From: Lamellibrachia columna
Taxonomy: Eukaryota; Annelida; Polychaeta; Sabellida; Siboglinidae
Direction of reading: 5' to 3'
Assembly: GCA_963662155.1 (NCBI GenBank)
Contig: OY759262.1
Coordinates: 66,109,203-66,173,202 of the forward strand
Length of the DNA stretch: 64,000 nucleotides
Numbering within the stretch: the first letter of the stretch is position 1; each line of letters starts with the position of its first letter. Positions 12,579 through 23,528 of this stretch are shown here, in pieces. A program made the translations under genes and the position numbers. The notes below the pieces were generated by a model that searched no databases, was not told where the DNA came from, and saw only the letters and a list, made by a program, of their open reading frames with translations.

Positions 12579-12826
12579 CTGATGTCCATGTCGGAGCCGG
12601 CCAGCTTTAGCTCACAGCTAGTGCTCTCAAACAGCTCCGAGTTCTCCCGGATGAACTCTTTCTGCATCTTAGATATCTGTGCCATTATGCGGAGTCGTCT
12701 CTTGGCTGCCAATTCAGCCTTCCTCTTCCGTTCCTTCTCCAACTTCTCATCCGACACAGAGGGCACGACAGGCAGCATCTCTACTGCATCCGTACCACAC
12801 ACACTCTGTCTTGTCTTCGTGAACAA
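12579..12826 (-). CDS. UBR2: UBR2-like exon with basic E2-interaction stretch
   Basis: Reads LFTKTRQSVCGTDAVEMLPV and later KERKRKAELAAKRRLRIMAQ, ISKMQKEFIRENSELFESTS. ERKRKAE.A..RR.KIMAQMS.MQ..FI is the family signature just before the RING. The basic cluster corresponds to the basic-residue-rich region that in yeast Ubr1 helps bind the E2. The acceptor is TTGGTGTAG, the donor ATCAG|GTGGGC, the length 248 nt. It starts in phase 0 and leaves two bases for the exon at 11590. Confidence 0.92.
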
Positions 12827-12839
12827 CTACACCAAACAA

Positions 12840-13140
12840 AGCATTAAATTTACACCACACTCCTCCAACATTGCTCAGTCTGCATTACACTTTGCCCCCT
12901 GCAGACTTGTTCATTACTCAGTCTGCATTACACTTTGCCCCCTGCAGACTTATTCATTGCTCAGTCTGCATTACACTTTGCCCCCTGCAGACTTGTTCAT
13001 TGCTCAGTCTGCATTACACTTTGCCCCCTGCAGACTTATTCATGCAAACACCATATTAATTTCTATTGAAGCATCCAGCCATACTGCACTTGCTGTTCAT
13101 TCTTATAATTCCACCGTCTTTCTATTGCCAGGTACTCACT
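12840..13140 (+). repeat. Dispersed repeat copy containing a 43-bp tandem block
   Basis: Four copies of a 43-bp unit (TGCATTACACTTTGCCCCCT core) are followed by CTATTGAAGCATCCAGCCAT and TTCTTATAAT. The same flank order (TTACACTTTGC, CAGACCTGTTCA, CTATTGAAGCATCCAGCCAT) recurs at 23865-23985. This is probably a diverged SINE- or MITE-like interspersed element. No TIR was identified. Confidence 0.6.
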
Positions 13141-13199
13141 TATACAGCTGAGTGAGGCAAAGTGCAGTGAATGAAACTGCCAAAGTTTCATAATGGCAG

Positions 13200-14655
13200 C
13201 AGGCGGATCTCCATACAACACATCCAACTGTCACACCAGGTAGACGTCACACTCAAAGGGTTCTCCATACAACACATCCAACTGTCACACCAGGTAGACG
13301 TCACTATCAAGGGGCTCTCCATACAACACATCCAACTGTCACACCAGGTAGACGTCACACTCAAAGGGTTCTCCATACAACACATCCAACTGTCACACCA
13401 GGTAGACGTCACTATCAAGGGGCTCTCCATACAACACATCCAACTGTCACACCAGGTAGACGTCACACTCAAAGGGTTCTCCATACAACACATCAAACTG
13501 TCACACCAGGTAGACGTCACTCTCAAGGGGCTCTCCATATAACACATTCAACTGTCACACCAGGTAGACGTCACTCTCAAGGGGCTCTCCATACAACATA
13601 TCCAACTGTCACACCAGGTAGACGTCACTCTCAAAGGGTTCTCCATACAACACATCCAACTGTCACACCAGGTAGACATCACTATCAAGGGGCTCTCCAT
13701 ACAACACATCCAACTGTCACACCAGGTAGACGTCACACTCAAAGGGTTCTCCATACAACACATCCAACTGTCACACCAGGTAGACGTCACTATCAAGTGG
13801 CTCTCCATACAACACATCCAACTGTCACACCAGGTAGACGTCACACTCAAAGGGTTCTCCATACAACACATCCAACTGTCACACCAGGTAGATGTCACTC
13901 TCAAGGGGCTCTCCATATAACACATTCAACTGTCACACCAGGTAGACGTCACTCTCAAGGGGCTCTCCATACAACACATCCAACTGTCACACCAGGTAGA
14001 CATCACTCTCAAAGGGCTCTCCATACAACACATCCAACTGTCACACCAGGTAGACATCACTCTCAAAGGGCTCTCCATACAACACATCCAATTTTCACAT
14101 CAGAAAGACGTCACTCTCAAGGGGTTCTCCATACAACACATCCAACTGTTACACCAAGTAGATGTCACTCTAAAGGGGTTCTGTATACAACACATCTGTC
14201 ACACCAAGTAGACGTCACTCTCAAGGGGCTCTCCATACAACACATCTATCTCACACCAGAAAGATGTCACTCTCAAGGGGCTCTCCATACAACACATCCA
14301 ACTGTCACACCAGGTAGACGTCACTCTCAAGGGGCTCTCCATACAACACATCTAACTCACACCAGAAAAACATCACTCTCAAGGGGTTCTCAATACAACA
14401 CATTTAACTCACACCAGGTAGACGTCACTCTCAAGGGGCTCTCCATACAACACATCCAATTGTCACATCAGAAAGACGTCACTCTCAAGGGGTTCTCCAT
14501 ACAACACATCCAACTGTCACACCAAGTAGATGTTACTCTAAAGGGGTTGTGCATACAACACATCTATCTCACACCAGAAAAACATCACTCTCAAGGGGTT
14601 CTCTATACAACACATATAACTCACACCAGGTAGACGTCACTCTCAAAGGGCTCTC
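13200..14655. repeat. 54-bp minisatellite, about 27 copies
   Basis: The unit contains CCATACAACACATCCAACTG, TCACACCAGGTAGACGTCAC and TCAAAGGGGCTCT. The first half has period-two alternation of AAAGGGTTCT and AAGGGGCTCT units. The last third is degenerate, with AGAAAGACGTCAC variants. Confidence 0.95.
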
Positions 14656-14659
14656 CACA

Positions 14660-14955
14660 CAGCGTAGCATTGAAAGAAATATATTCATGCATATTTTTTT
14701 CTCTCTCAAGAAAGATTACAGAACTAGAGGACATGAGGTAACATTAGTAAAGGATCAGTGTAGGTTGGATATCAGGAAGTATAATACAAATTATCTACAG
14801 ATTGTGTAACTGATAGCAGCAGTGTGAATATGTTTAAACACAAGGTTGACACATATCTCAGGAGGGCGGATTACACATAGATTAAAAATGTTGGACTCTG
14901 GATAAGCATGGCTTCGTTGTCCACTCGCCCAGATGGCAAGTGGACAACAAAGCCA
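14660..14955 (+). mobile_element. CR1/L2-like LINE 3' fragment
   Basis: A frame with RTRGHEVTLVKDQCRLDIRK corresponds to the C-terminus of the reverse-transcriptase ORF seen at 31779-32755 (RTRGHKAALVKEQCRLDMRK). It is followed by the same trailer (TACACATAGAT, TTGTTGGACTC, TTGTCCACT). It is heavily truncated at 5' and broken. It lies antisense to the gene, 40 bp from the donor of the exon at 14996. Confidence 0.85.
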
Positions 14956-14995
14956 ACCTAGCCAGAGTGACATGTGTTAGAGCTGTGACACCGAC

Positions 14996-15181
14996 CTGTA
15001 TGACCCAAGTGAGCAGGTCTTTTTGGGGTTCGTGGGTGATGTTGGGGTGTCCATTCAACTTCTGTAACATCTCCAGGATGTTGCTGTTGTCAGTCGTAGC
15101 TTTCTCAATGAAGCCAAAGTGCTGGCCGGCATTGTGCATTCGCTGCTCTTCATAGAGAGCCAGACCAATGAGGTGTAGAAC
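14996..15181 (-). CDS. UBR2: UBR2-like exon, helical region before RING
   Basis: Reads VLHLIGLALYEEQRMHNAGQ, HFGFIEKATTDNSNILEMLQ, KLNGHPNITHEPQKDLLTWV. VLHLIG.AL.EE is invariant in UBR2, and L..WV/IL ends the block before the basic stretch. The acceptor is GTGGCTGCAG, the donor ATACAG|GTCGGT. It is phase 0 at both ends (62 codons). Confidence 0.93.
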
Positions 15182-15502
15182 CTGCAGCCACAGATGATGT
15201 TAGCAAGTTACGATCCCAGTAAACAGTCATCGACCATGTGAAAGTACAAAGAGATTACTAGTCCCATCTCCACTGCCCTCGCTGTGCAATCTCTATGCTC
15301 TATTATTAACTTCCTAAATAATTACGTTACACAAGCTTTGTAGTGATGTTTATGAACTTAAGTGTAAATAAATATTCGTTGAATTTTTTTCATTATCAAT
15401 GGCATGTGTAAACCCATCTTGCAAGTAGGTTTTTGTCAGTCTAATGCACAGATCCACTCTCCTTTTATATACTTGTTGATATACAAAGTGTCACTACTTC
15501 AC
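15182..15502. other. Unique intron sequence
   Basis: AT-rich, with no repeat or coding signal recognised. Confidence 0.6.
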
Positions 15503-15657
15503 CTTCTCGAACTGTGTCTCTGACCATGACCTTGACCTCTTGGCGGCCGTCCGCTTGAGCAGGATGCGTAGCAGATAGAGAAGGAGATCAGAGTGAAGCA
15601 GTTTGGTGACAGGGATGTACCCCGCCGCGAAGGGGGGCGGCAGAGGGGGCGGCAGGG
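15503..15657 (-). CDS. UBR2: UBR2-like exon with LPPP motif
   Basis: Reads LPPPLPPPFAAGYIPVTKLL, HSDLLLYLLRILLKRTAAKR, SRSWSETQFEK. It matches the family block ALPPP.PP.F.P.F followed by a helical hairpin and (W)SE..L..VLHLIG. The acceptor is CACCCTCTACAG and the donor GAGAAG|GTGAAG. A split GCC codon joins it to the exon at 15914, giving EDQALPPP, as in UBR2 EDTALPPP. Confidence 0.92.
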
Positions 15658-15913
15658 CTGTAGAGGGTGGCAAACAGGGTTATAAATGTATAAAATTACA
15701 TGTGTGTCTTATTACATGTGTGTCATATTACATCATTTACATCAAAAAAGACCAAATTTCCAGCAGACTGAGTTGCTCATCAGCAGCTTATTAGATATCT
15801 TTTTTTATTTAAATGGGTTAATGCTACATTTTTTATTTTGTAAGATCTAATATATTATATTACAAATAACACTCTTTATTGGCCCTTCAATGTTATACAC
15901 TCATATAACCCAC

Positions 15914-15962
15914 CTTGGTCTTCATTCAGACTCTTCTTCCTCTTCCTCTGCATCTCCTCCGA
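15914..15962 (-). CDS. UBR2: UBR2-like short exon, charged segment
   Basis: Reads SEEMQRKRKKSLNEDQ, matching the family AEEAQRK.KRQN.ED after FYHY...EQSK. The donor is CCAAG|GTGGGT. The acceptor used here is CTTCCTCCATCAG at 15963-15975, but the adjoining 39-bp array repeats this acceptor and SEEM in frame, so the natural 5' border could be any of about fourteen sites. It is 49 nt, starting in phase 0. Confidence 0.85.
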
Positions 15963-16497
15963 CTGATGGAGGAAGACAGAATTACAATACATCTCCTCCG
16001 ACTGATGGAGGAAGACAGAATTACAATACGTCTCCTCCGACTGATGGAGGAAGACAGAATTACAATACATCTCCTCCGACTGATGGAGGAAGACAGAAAT
16101 ACAATACATCTCCTCCGACTGATGGAGGAAGACAGAATTACAATACGTCTCCTCCGACTGATGGAGGAAGACAGAATTACAATAATTCTCCTTCGACTGA
16201 TGGAGGAAGACAGAATTACAATACATCTCCTTCGACTGATTGAGGAAGACAGAATTACAATACGTCACCTCCGACTGATGGAGGAAGACACTATTACAAT
16301 ACGTCTCCTTCGACTGATGGAGGAAGACAGAATTACAATACATCTCCTCCGACTGATGGAAGAAGACAGAATTACAATACGTCTCCTTCGACTGATGGAG
16401 GAAGACAGAATTACAATACATCTCCTCCGACTGATCGAGGGAGACAGAATTACAATACATCTCCTCCGACTGATGGAGGAAGACAGAATTACAATAT
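15963..16497. repeat. 39-bp minisatellite carrying an in-frame ladder of 3' splice sites
   Basis: On the gene strand the unit reads TCTTCCTCCATCAG then TCGGAGGAGATG then TATTGTAATTCTG. The AG and following codons are those of the exon at 15914. The unit length is 13 codons, and the frame stays open from 16460 into the exon (repeat SEEMYCNSVFLHQ). Use of an upstream copy would lengthen the protein by multiples of 13 residues. Confidence 0.92.
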
Positions 16498-16519
16498 ACA
16501 CAAACTAATATATCTAATG

Positions 16520-17561
16520 CAGTGCTTCATGTTTGAAAACTACAGGCGAGCGATTTATTGCTTGCCTAAATATGCCAATTTAATTTAGGTGTGCTATTTG
16601 TTAGTTGGTGTTTTGATCGTGTGGTGGCACATTTGTATTTTGCCATTACATCGCCACGAAATGTATCATTGTAATAGGTATTTGTTGGCGCTATGACTTT
16701 TGTACAATAAATAAATGTTTACTTTAGAAAATGCCATACATTGCAATTGGCAAAATGGTTTGAATTGCAACATGTCATCGATCAGCGTAGCCTAGGAAAG
16801 GCCAGAGCACTGCCACTGGCCACTGATACTGGCACTGCCTGGCCACTGCCACTGGCACTGCCTGGCCACTGCCACTGGCACTGCCTGGCCACTGCCACTG
16901 GCACTGTCTGGCCACTGCTACTGCCTGGCCACTGCCACTGGCTTCACACTTCAATTTCGGCATTGCTTTGGCAGTTTGAAAATTGTAATTAAGATTCACA
17001 AAAACACCTTGTATGACAATCAGACAAATAGCCTTAAATGCAAGAGGCATGCTTCCATTGCATCGTAAATTATTATGGCCTATACCAAACGCTCAACTCA
17101 AACTCGGTGCACAAAAATACGAATTTCCGCACATGAAACGGTAAATACATTGGTACCGCAGATGTGCGTCGTGAATTTATGTGTTGAGAGCAGTTGAAAG
17201 ACGAAGTGGAACAATTATTTACATTGTCATTTTCAATGTTTAATCAACTTTCACACGGTGTGTCAACTCATATACGTGTTTGGTTACTCACATCCAGGCT
17301 ATTAGTTTCAGTTCCCATTACTCCACTAGTCAGTCAATCAGATCAGATCCCTACTCTTGGAGCCCGAACACTGCGTTATAAAGAGGCTAGATTTTCCTAG
17401 TGAATCTGATCCTCAAGTAACTAGTCCTTGTCGAGATGAACACTCGGCAGACAGCGAGGGATTTTAGCAATTGGTGTAAGCGATAAATCGCTCCCGAGAT
17501 TATTGATTTGCACGAGCGGTAGGGAGCGAGAGCGATCGCTCACCTCAAACATGATGGACTG
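16520..17561. mobile_element. Probable non-autonomous hAT-like DNA element, degraded
   Basis: Imperfect terminal inverted repeats begin CAGTGCTTCATGTTTGA at the left and CAGTCCATCATGTTTGA (complement) at the right, followed by AGGYGAGCGAT on both sides. I do not see a clean 8-bp target duplication. A 23-24-bp CCTGGCCACTGCCACTGGCA block lies at 16811-16945. The segment 16960-17395 is related to 38470-38830 inside another element. Confidence 0.55.
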
Positions 17562-17966
17562 ATAATACATTTATTATCCACAACTGTCAAATGTGTTCAA
17601 CTCTGGAATCATATAAAAGTTTGCTTATTATATATGAAATATATAATCAGAACAACACAAGATTTCACGTAAAGGATTTATAAGTTTTCATATTTATAAT
17701 TACAAATATAAAGAGGCATGATAATTAAAGATATGTATGAATGTAATTATGTAATCACAGTCTGCACAGATTGATGTGTCTTAGTGCATATGACTAACTA
17801 CAACATATTGAATTCAAATGATATATTGAAGAAAACAAACCCTGAAATTTGCAAAGGGTCTTCATCAATATTCAAGTTAACCAGGTTTTTACATGGCACA
17901 TATCACAATTAAATTTGACACACATACGATGATTTAAGAAATGCATGTCTTTAAGAATGTGTTTAC
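17562..17966. other. Unique AT-rich intron sequence
   Basis: No repeat, element or coding signal recognised. Confidence 0.55.
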
Positions 17967-18072
17967 CTTGGACTGTTCTGCCCGTGTGTAGTGGTAGAAA
18001 AATGGGTTGTACTCCGTGTAACATTCAGGCTTCAGTTCGTACATTCCCTTGCCAGTCGAACTCACTGGCTTC
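17967..18072 (-). CDS. UBR2: UBR2-like exon, ELKPEC...FYHY block
   Basis: Reads KPVSSTGKGMYELKPECYTE then YNPFFYHYTRAEQSK. GKGMYELKPEC..E(F/Y)N.(Y/F)FYH(F/Y)(S/T)RAEQSK is almost the UBR2 sequence. The acceptor is GTTGTGTTACAG, the donor TCCAAG|GTAAAC. It completes a split AAG codon from the exon at 19891. Confidence 0.94.
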
Positions 18073-18082
18073 CTGTAACACA

Positions 18083-18320
18083 ACAACATCTCAGACTCAT
18101 CTCACTATGGTGACATGAATGATGTCAGTCTCATCTCACTATGGTGACATGAATGATGTCAGTCTCATCTCACTATGGTGACACGAATGATGTCAGTCTC
18201 ATCTCACTATGGTGACATGAATGATGTCAGTCTCATCCCACTATGGTGACATGAATGACATCAGACTCATCTAACTATGGTGACATGAATGACATCAGAC
18301 TCATCTCACTATGGTGATAT
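18083..18320. repeat. 34-bp tandem repeat, 7 copies
   Basis: The unit contains ATCTCACTATGGTGACATGA and ATGATGTCAGTCTC. It starts about 25 bp upstream (gene direction) of the acceptor of the exon at 17967. Confidence 0.92.
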
Positions 18321-18325
18321 CAACG

Positions 18326-18470
18326 TACACGCATGTTCACAACCCAACCTAAACGCACACGCATGTTCACAACCCAACCCAAATGCACACGCATGTTCAC
18401 AACCCAACCCAAATGCGTGCACAAGTTCGCAACCCAACCCGAACGCATGCATGTGCAAGTTCGCAACCCG
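18326..18470. repeat. 30-bp tandem repeat, 4-5 copies
   Basis: The unit contains GCATGTTCACAACCCAACCC plus AAATGCACAC. It degrades toward 18470 and directly adjoins the next array. Confidence 0.9.
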
Positions 18471-18472
18471 AA

Positions 18473-19203
18473 CATGCACGTGGGCTACTACACAGTGTAC
18501 TGCTGCATGTTTGAAATGCTATTACATACATAACATGCACGTGGGCTACTACACAGTGTACTGCTGCATGTTTGAAATGCTATTACATACATAACATGCA
18601 CGTGGGCTACTACACAGTGTACTGCTGCATGTTTGAAATGCTATTACATACATATCATGCACGTGGGCTACTACACAGTGTACTGCTGCATGTTTGAAAT
18701 GCTATTACATACATAACATGCACGTGGGCTACTACACAGTGTACTGCTGCATGTTTGAAATGCTATTACATACATAAAATGCACGTGGGCTACTACACAG
18801 TGTACTGCTGCATGTTTGAAATGCTATTACATACATAACATGCATGTGGGCTACTACACAGTGTACTGCTGCATGTTTGAAATGCTATTACATACATAAA
18901 ATGCACGTGGGCTACTACACAGTGTACTGCTGCATGTTTGAAATGCTATTACATACATATCATGCACGTGGGCTACTACACAGTGTACTGCTGCATGTTT
19001 GAAATGCTATTACATACATAACATGCATGTGGGCTACTACACAGTGTACTGCTGCATGTTTGAAATGCTATTACATACATATCATGCACGTGGGCTACTA
19101 CACAGTGTACTGCTGCATGTTTGAAATGCTATTACATACATAACATGCACGTGGGCTACTACACAGTGTACTGCTGCATGTTTGAAATGCTATTACATAC
19201 ATA
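18473..19203. repeat. 61-bp minisatellite, 12 copies
   Basis: Nearly identical units contain CACGTGGGCTACTACACAGT, GTACTGCTGCATGTTTGAAA and TGCTATTACATACATA. The only variation is at CACGTG/CATGTG and in the final AACA/AAAA/ATCA. The homogeneity implies recent amplification. Confidence 0.95.
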
Positions 19204-19615
19204 GCATGTGAAACACATGTCCTGCAAGTGTGACACACACACATTAAAACATAATGGTCATATAAATAACAGTAACACTTGTATAATCTATATAAACTAT
19301 TTATTTTCACAGTCATATACTAATTACAGCCACGATATATCATATATGTAGCCAAATTCCAACAAAATAACAACACCAAAAACACTGAAAAAAGCGTATA
19401 AAAATAAATGAACCATCAATCATGAATATTTATAATATGGAATTATTATGCACATACACATATGTAAAAAAAGTTATTTATTATGCACAATGTTTCACTC
19501 CCAGCAAGCGAAGTACTCACAATGGTGACATCAAAGATGGCAGGTTTACTCCGTGAATGACAATAAAATATGTCACCATTGTTTCAATTATGGAGGAACA
19601 CAAATGGTTTCTTGT
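19204..19615. other. Unique AT-rich intron sequence
   Basis: No coding signal or repeat family recognised. Confidence 0.55.
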
Positions 19616-19850
19616 GTTCATGACCAGATGTTATATACACAATAATCATAACATGATATCATGTACACAATGATCATACCATGATGTCATGTACACAATA
19701 ATCATAACATGATATCATGTACACAATAATCATAACAAGATGTCATGTACACAATAATCATAACATGATATCATGTACACAATAATCATAACAAGATGTC
19801 ATGTACACAATAATCATAACATAATATCATGCACAGAATAACCATAAATA
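19616..19850. repeat. 28-bp tandem repeat, about 8 copies
   Basis: The unit contains ATCATGTACACAATAATCAT plus AACATGAT, with AACAAGATGT alternates. Confidence 0.92.
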
Positions 19851-19890
19851 AAAAATTACAGAGACATTAACTAGATGGAGATAGACTCAC

Positions 19891-19943
19891 TTGAAGACAG
19901 CCACTTGCTGCACAATGTGGTCTATGCCAGTCTCATGGTAGGG
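19891..19943 (-). CDS. UBR2: UBR2-like short exon, HETG block
   Basis: Reads PYHETGIDHIVQQVAVF plus a split Lys codon. It matches the family N(K/H)ETG.E..I..VA.FKKPG. The acceptor is GTGTGTTTTCAG, the donor TTCAA|GTGAGT, the length 53 nt. Confidence 0.9.
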
Positions 19944-20129
19944 CTGAAAACACACAGCACAGTCACATCACAGCTCTACTTCCCTACCTTGGCTTATCAA
20001 ACCATTCAGTGACACTTTCTCTTAACTTATGCTATGAAATGTATAACAAAATGTTACTGACAACTTGCCTTATGCTATATCATTGCACTTATATAATCTG
20101 TATCACTATCACATTACATTATGCCATAT

Positions 20130-20895
20130 TGTCACAGATATCACACATTCTCACTAACACCTTGACACACCTGTCACACATTCTCACTAACACCTTGTCA
20201 CACCTGTCTCACATTCTCACTAACACCTTGTCACACCTGTCACACATTCTATGGTAGCGACTTTTAATAAGTCTTTGTGGGAGTCTCCATGATCCTCTCT
20301 ATATACAGTAATATTTTATTACGTACAATTATATGAATGATATATTATTATTATTTAATGCGTGTACATTTTGGATCTAATAAATTACTCACTTACTTAC
20401 TTTTCAATACAGTGTAACACCTTTTCACACCTATCACACATTCTCACTAACACCTTGTCACACATGTCACACATTCTCACACATATAACACATTCTCATT
20501 AACACCTTGTTACACCTGTCACACATTCTCACTACAGCGTAACACCTTTTCACAACTATCACACATTTTCACTAACACCTTGTCACACCTGTCACATGTT
20601 CTCACTAACACATTGTCACAACTATCACACATTCTCACACATATAACACATTCTCATTAACACCTTGTCACACCTGTCACACATTCTCACTACAGCGTAA
20701 CACCTTTTCACAACTATCACACATTCTCACTAACACCTTGTCACAACTATCACACATTCTCCCTAACATCTTGTCACACATATCACACTTTCTCACTAAC
20801 ACCTTTTCACAACTATCACACATTCTCACTAACACCTTGTCACAACTATAATACATTCTCACTAAAACCTTGTCACAATTATTGTGACCTTGTCA
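20130..20895. repeat. 31-bp tandem repeat, interrupted
   Basis: The unit contains CACATTCTCACTAACACCTT plus GTCACACCTGT. Unique sequence at 20247-20405 splits it. The 20405-20895 part has a larger period with ACAGCGTAACACCTTTTCAC. Confidence 0.9.
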
Positions 20896-20940
20896 CAACT
20901 ATTAGACCTTGTCTAAGCCAAACCATCCTGTCTGTCTTAC

Positions 20941-20982
20941 CTGTGCACTGGCACCTTCGAGTGGTGCAGATGAGTGCACCAA
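20941..20982 (-). CDS. UBR2: UBR2-like micro-exon
   Basis: A 42-nt exon reads LVHSSAPLEGASAQ, between LPEN and PYHETG. The residues are not conserved in vertebrates, so support comes from the perfect donor CAG|GTAAGA, the acceptor TTATTAG, phase 0 at both ends and the lack of a stop. It could be skipped without changing frame. Confidence 0.65.
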
Positions 20983-22874
20983 CTAATAAGGAAAATGTGT
21001 AGATTTAATCAAAACATTTGACGTCTCTGTATTAATGACCTGATCTGCTGACATTACACAAGCACACTGACACATCTCTGACAACCAACATAGACTGACA
21101 GAGCAACTATATATTTACTGACATCATACATTCACACTGACACATCTACAAGAACACATTTACTGACATCATAAATTCACACTTACACAGTTTCATGAAC
21201 ACATTTTCCTCTTAGGCTGAATAAATTGCTTATTATTTTATAAATCGCAAAAATCAAGTAAGTTCTTACTGCCCCAACTTTTTACAAAAGAAGGTCACTA
21301 GTAACCATTATCTCAACTAAAATGTGTCACATTATGACACTGGTGGCATAGTGCTGCTAGTTTTGACATTCCTTAACAATGACGGTAATTACAAGGCAAT
21401 CAGTTTTGTCCGTATTTTTTTCTGACAACGATCTTGTTATTATATTAGTAGAATGTCATGAGGATGCCTTTATCTTCAAGTGGTCCAAGTATCTGCCAGA
21501 TATTAGTGCCCTGCGCAGGCCGGGCTTTGGGTCCAAGCCCGGCATGGCCCGGCCCGGCCGGCAGATATATGCATAGTAACTAAGGTAGCATATATGCATA
21601 GTAACTTTGAGAGCAGATTTCTCAGTTTGAAGATTTCTACCCCGTACATGTTTAGCGAAACGTAGCTTTGGCTAGAATCAAGATATCTGGTTGCTCAATG
21701 CATGATGTGAAAGCTGAGATGCTGCTCTTTTCAACGATACTGATAAATCTATATGCTCAAATTGGGACTCATTTTGTTAAGGTAGCTGGGGTGGCTATTA
21801 TATACTTGTCTTGAATTGATTAGTTTCTGTAGAAGTTTTTAAGATAAATAAACCATTTCTTCATAGATTGTAGGTGAAATACTATATAATATACCAGATT
21901 AAATTGGAGGTTTTAACTTTTTGGTTATGTTACAAGGTTTTTAAAACATGTTTATAAATGTGAAAAAATAGCCACTAAAAATTAAGTTTAACTGTTTTGA
22001 GAAAATCCCCAAAGAAATAAATGACATACATATAAGCATGACATAAACCAATTATGTCTGCTACACCATCATGAATTAATTAAACAAAAGTTGAATGACA
22101 GCCTAAAGTGGAAGTATATTTTTGACACAAACCCTTCACCAATCATAATTTACTGCTGTATTATGTTGCGTGCACAGAAGACGCGTTCATAAGCAAAATG
22201 TCAATGTCGTGAGTGTTGTAGTTCTTCTCAAACAATATTTGAAACATCATTTCCTGGTTATTAATGAAAACACAATCTCAACAAATGTTTGTTTTTGTGT
22301 TGAAATGTACGGTCTTTCACTGGCTTTTTATGTATTGTTGACAAAACATAATGGCCATTTGTAATATTGACATGTCCCCTTAATTTGCCACCACAATAGC
22401 CCTTGAATCTGTACTTGTAATGTGTTGTCATCTACGGTATCAGGTTACGCCAGCCATCTAACAAACACGTGGCAGGGCATGTTTTCTTACATTTTGATTG
22501 GCCCGTAATCCTGCGGGGTCACCAGGTCACATATGTGATGGCATTAGTATGGTTTAAGTACATGATTTAGTTAGGTAGATATAATACTGATGTGTACTAG
22601 CATTACAGTAACCAGACAATGTATTCCGCTTTCACGGCGAGCGAATATAGCTGGTTTGAACATTGTAGCGCACGCGGACGTTACTATGGAAACATTGTCG
22701 CTTTTCTGGGAACTAAAGGGGATTTCCAAAAGGACTGCATTTTTAAAGGTTGGATTGGCGAAATATAACATTAGTGCTGGGTGATTTTTTGTGGTGTTGA
22801 CATTTAGTTCAGTATATCCTAGCATGTTATGAATAAAAAAAAAATCAACTGACATGCTAGCCGCCCCCCAGCCA
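20983..22874. other. Intron, mostly unique, with a hAT terminal fragment
   Basis: Long AT-rich unique sequence. The only recognisable part is a G/C-rich fragment near 21508-21566 beginning TAGTGCCCTGCGCAGGCCGG, the same terminus as the element at 29354. No coding signal is convincing. Confidence 0.6.
21508..21566 (+). mobile_element. Truncated hAT terminus, same family as the element at 29354
   Basis: Begins TATTAGTGCCCTGCGCAGGC and continues with GGGCC-type repeats, but lacks the matching right end. Flanks CCAGATAT and GCAGATAT are nearly the same 8-mer. This could be a relic target duplication around an internally deleted copy. Confidence 0.55.
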
Positions 22875-23403
22875 CCTTTACTGATATCATACATTCACAC
22901 TGACATCACACATTCCCACTGACACAGCCACAACAATACAATTGCTGACATCACACATTCCCACTGACACAGTCACAACAATACAATTGCTGACATCACA
23001 CATTCCCACTGACACAGCCACAACAATACAATTGCTGACATCACACATTCCCACTGACACAGCCACAACAATACAATTGCTGACATCACACATTCCCACT
23101 GACACAGCCACAACAATACAATTGCTGACATCACACATTCCCACTGACACAGCCACAACAATACAATTGCCGACATCACACATTCACACTGACACAGCCA
23201 CAACAATACAATTGCTGACATCACACATTCACACTGACACAGCAACAACAATACATTTACTGACATCACACATTCACACTGACACAGCTACAACAATATG
23301 TTTACTGACATCACACATTCCCACTGACACAGCTACAACAATATATTTACTAACATGATACATTCACACTGACACAGACACAACAATATATTTACTGACT
23401 TAC
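22875..23403. repeat. 45-bp minisatellite adjoining the donor of the exon at 23404
   Basis: The unit contains CATTCCCACTGACACAGCCA plus CAACAATACAATTGCTGACA. On the gene strand GGGAAT|GTGTGATGTCAGTAAA in the units resembles the true donor GAGAAT|GTAAGTCAGTAAAT. A derivation from the splice junction is plausible but less clear than elsewhere. Confidence 0.9.
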
Positions 23404-23528
23404 ATTCTCAGGCAGTGACTTGGTGAGTTCGCTGTGAGCCATTGGATGAATACACAGCTGGTGGATGATTTCTCGCTTGATCGTGTCTTCGGGGTCCACC
23501 TCACCCACCCCACACTCATACCTTTCCC
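23404..23528 (-). CDS. UBR2: UBR2-like exon, KREIIHQL block
   Basis: Reads ERYECGVGEVDPEDTIKREI then IHQLCIHPMAHSELTKSLPE and N. GER..GVG.V...D.IKREIIHQL.I.PMAHSEL.KSLPE is almost the UBR2 sequence. The acceptor is GTGTTTTAG and the donor GAGAAT|GTAAGT. It starts by completing a Gly codon from the exon at 24300. Confidence 0.95.

Noticed and set aside
16741..17050. Small frames with GQAVAVARQCQW repeats
   Set aside because: Translation of the CCTGGCCACTGCCACTGG block inside a probable transposon relic.
20941..20982. Treating the 42-nt micro-exon as intron and joining LPEN directly to PYHETG
   Set aside because: Phase would also permit this, but the perfect CAG|GTAAGA donor, an acceptor and an open frame favour a real exon. 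It may be optional.
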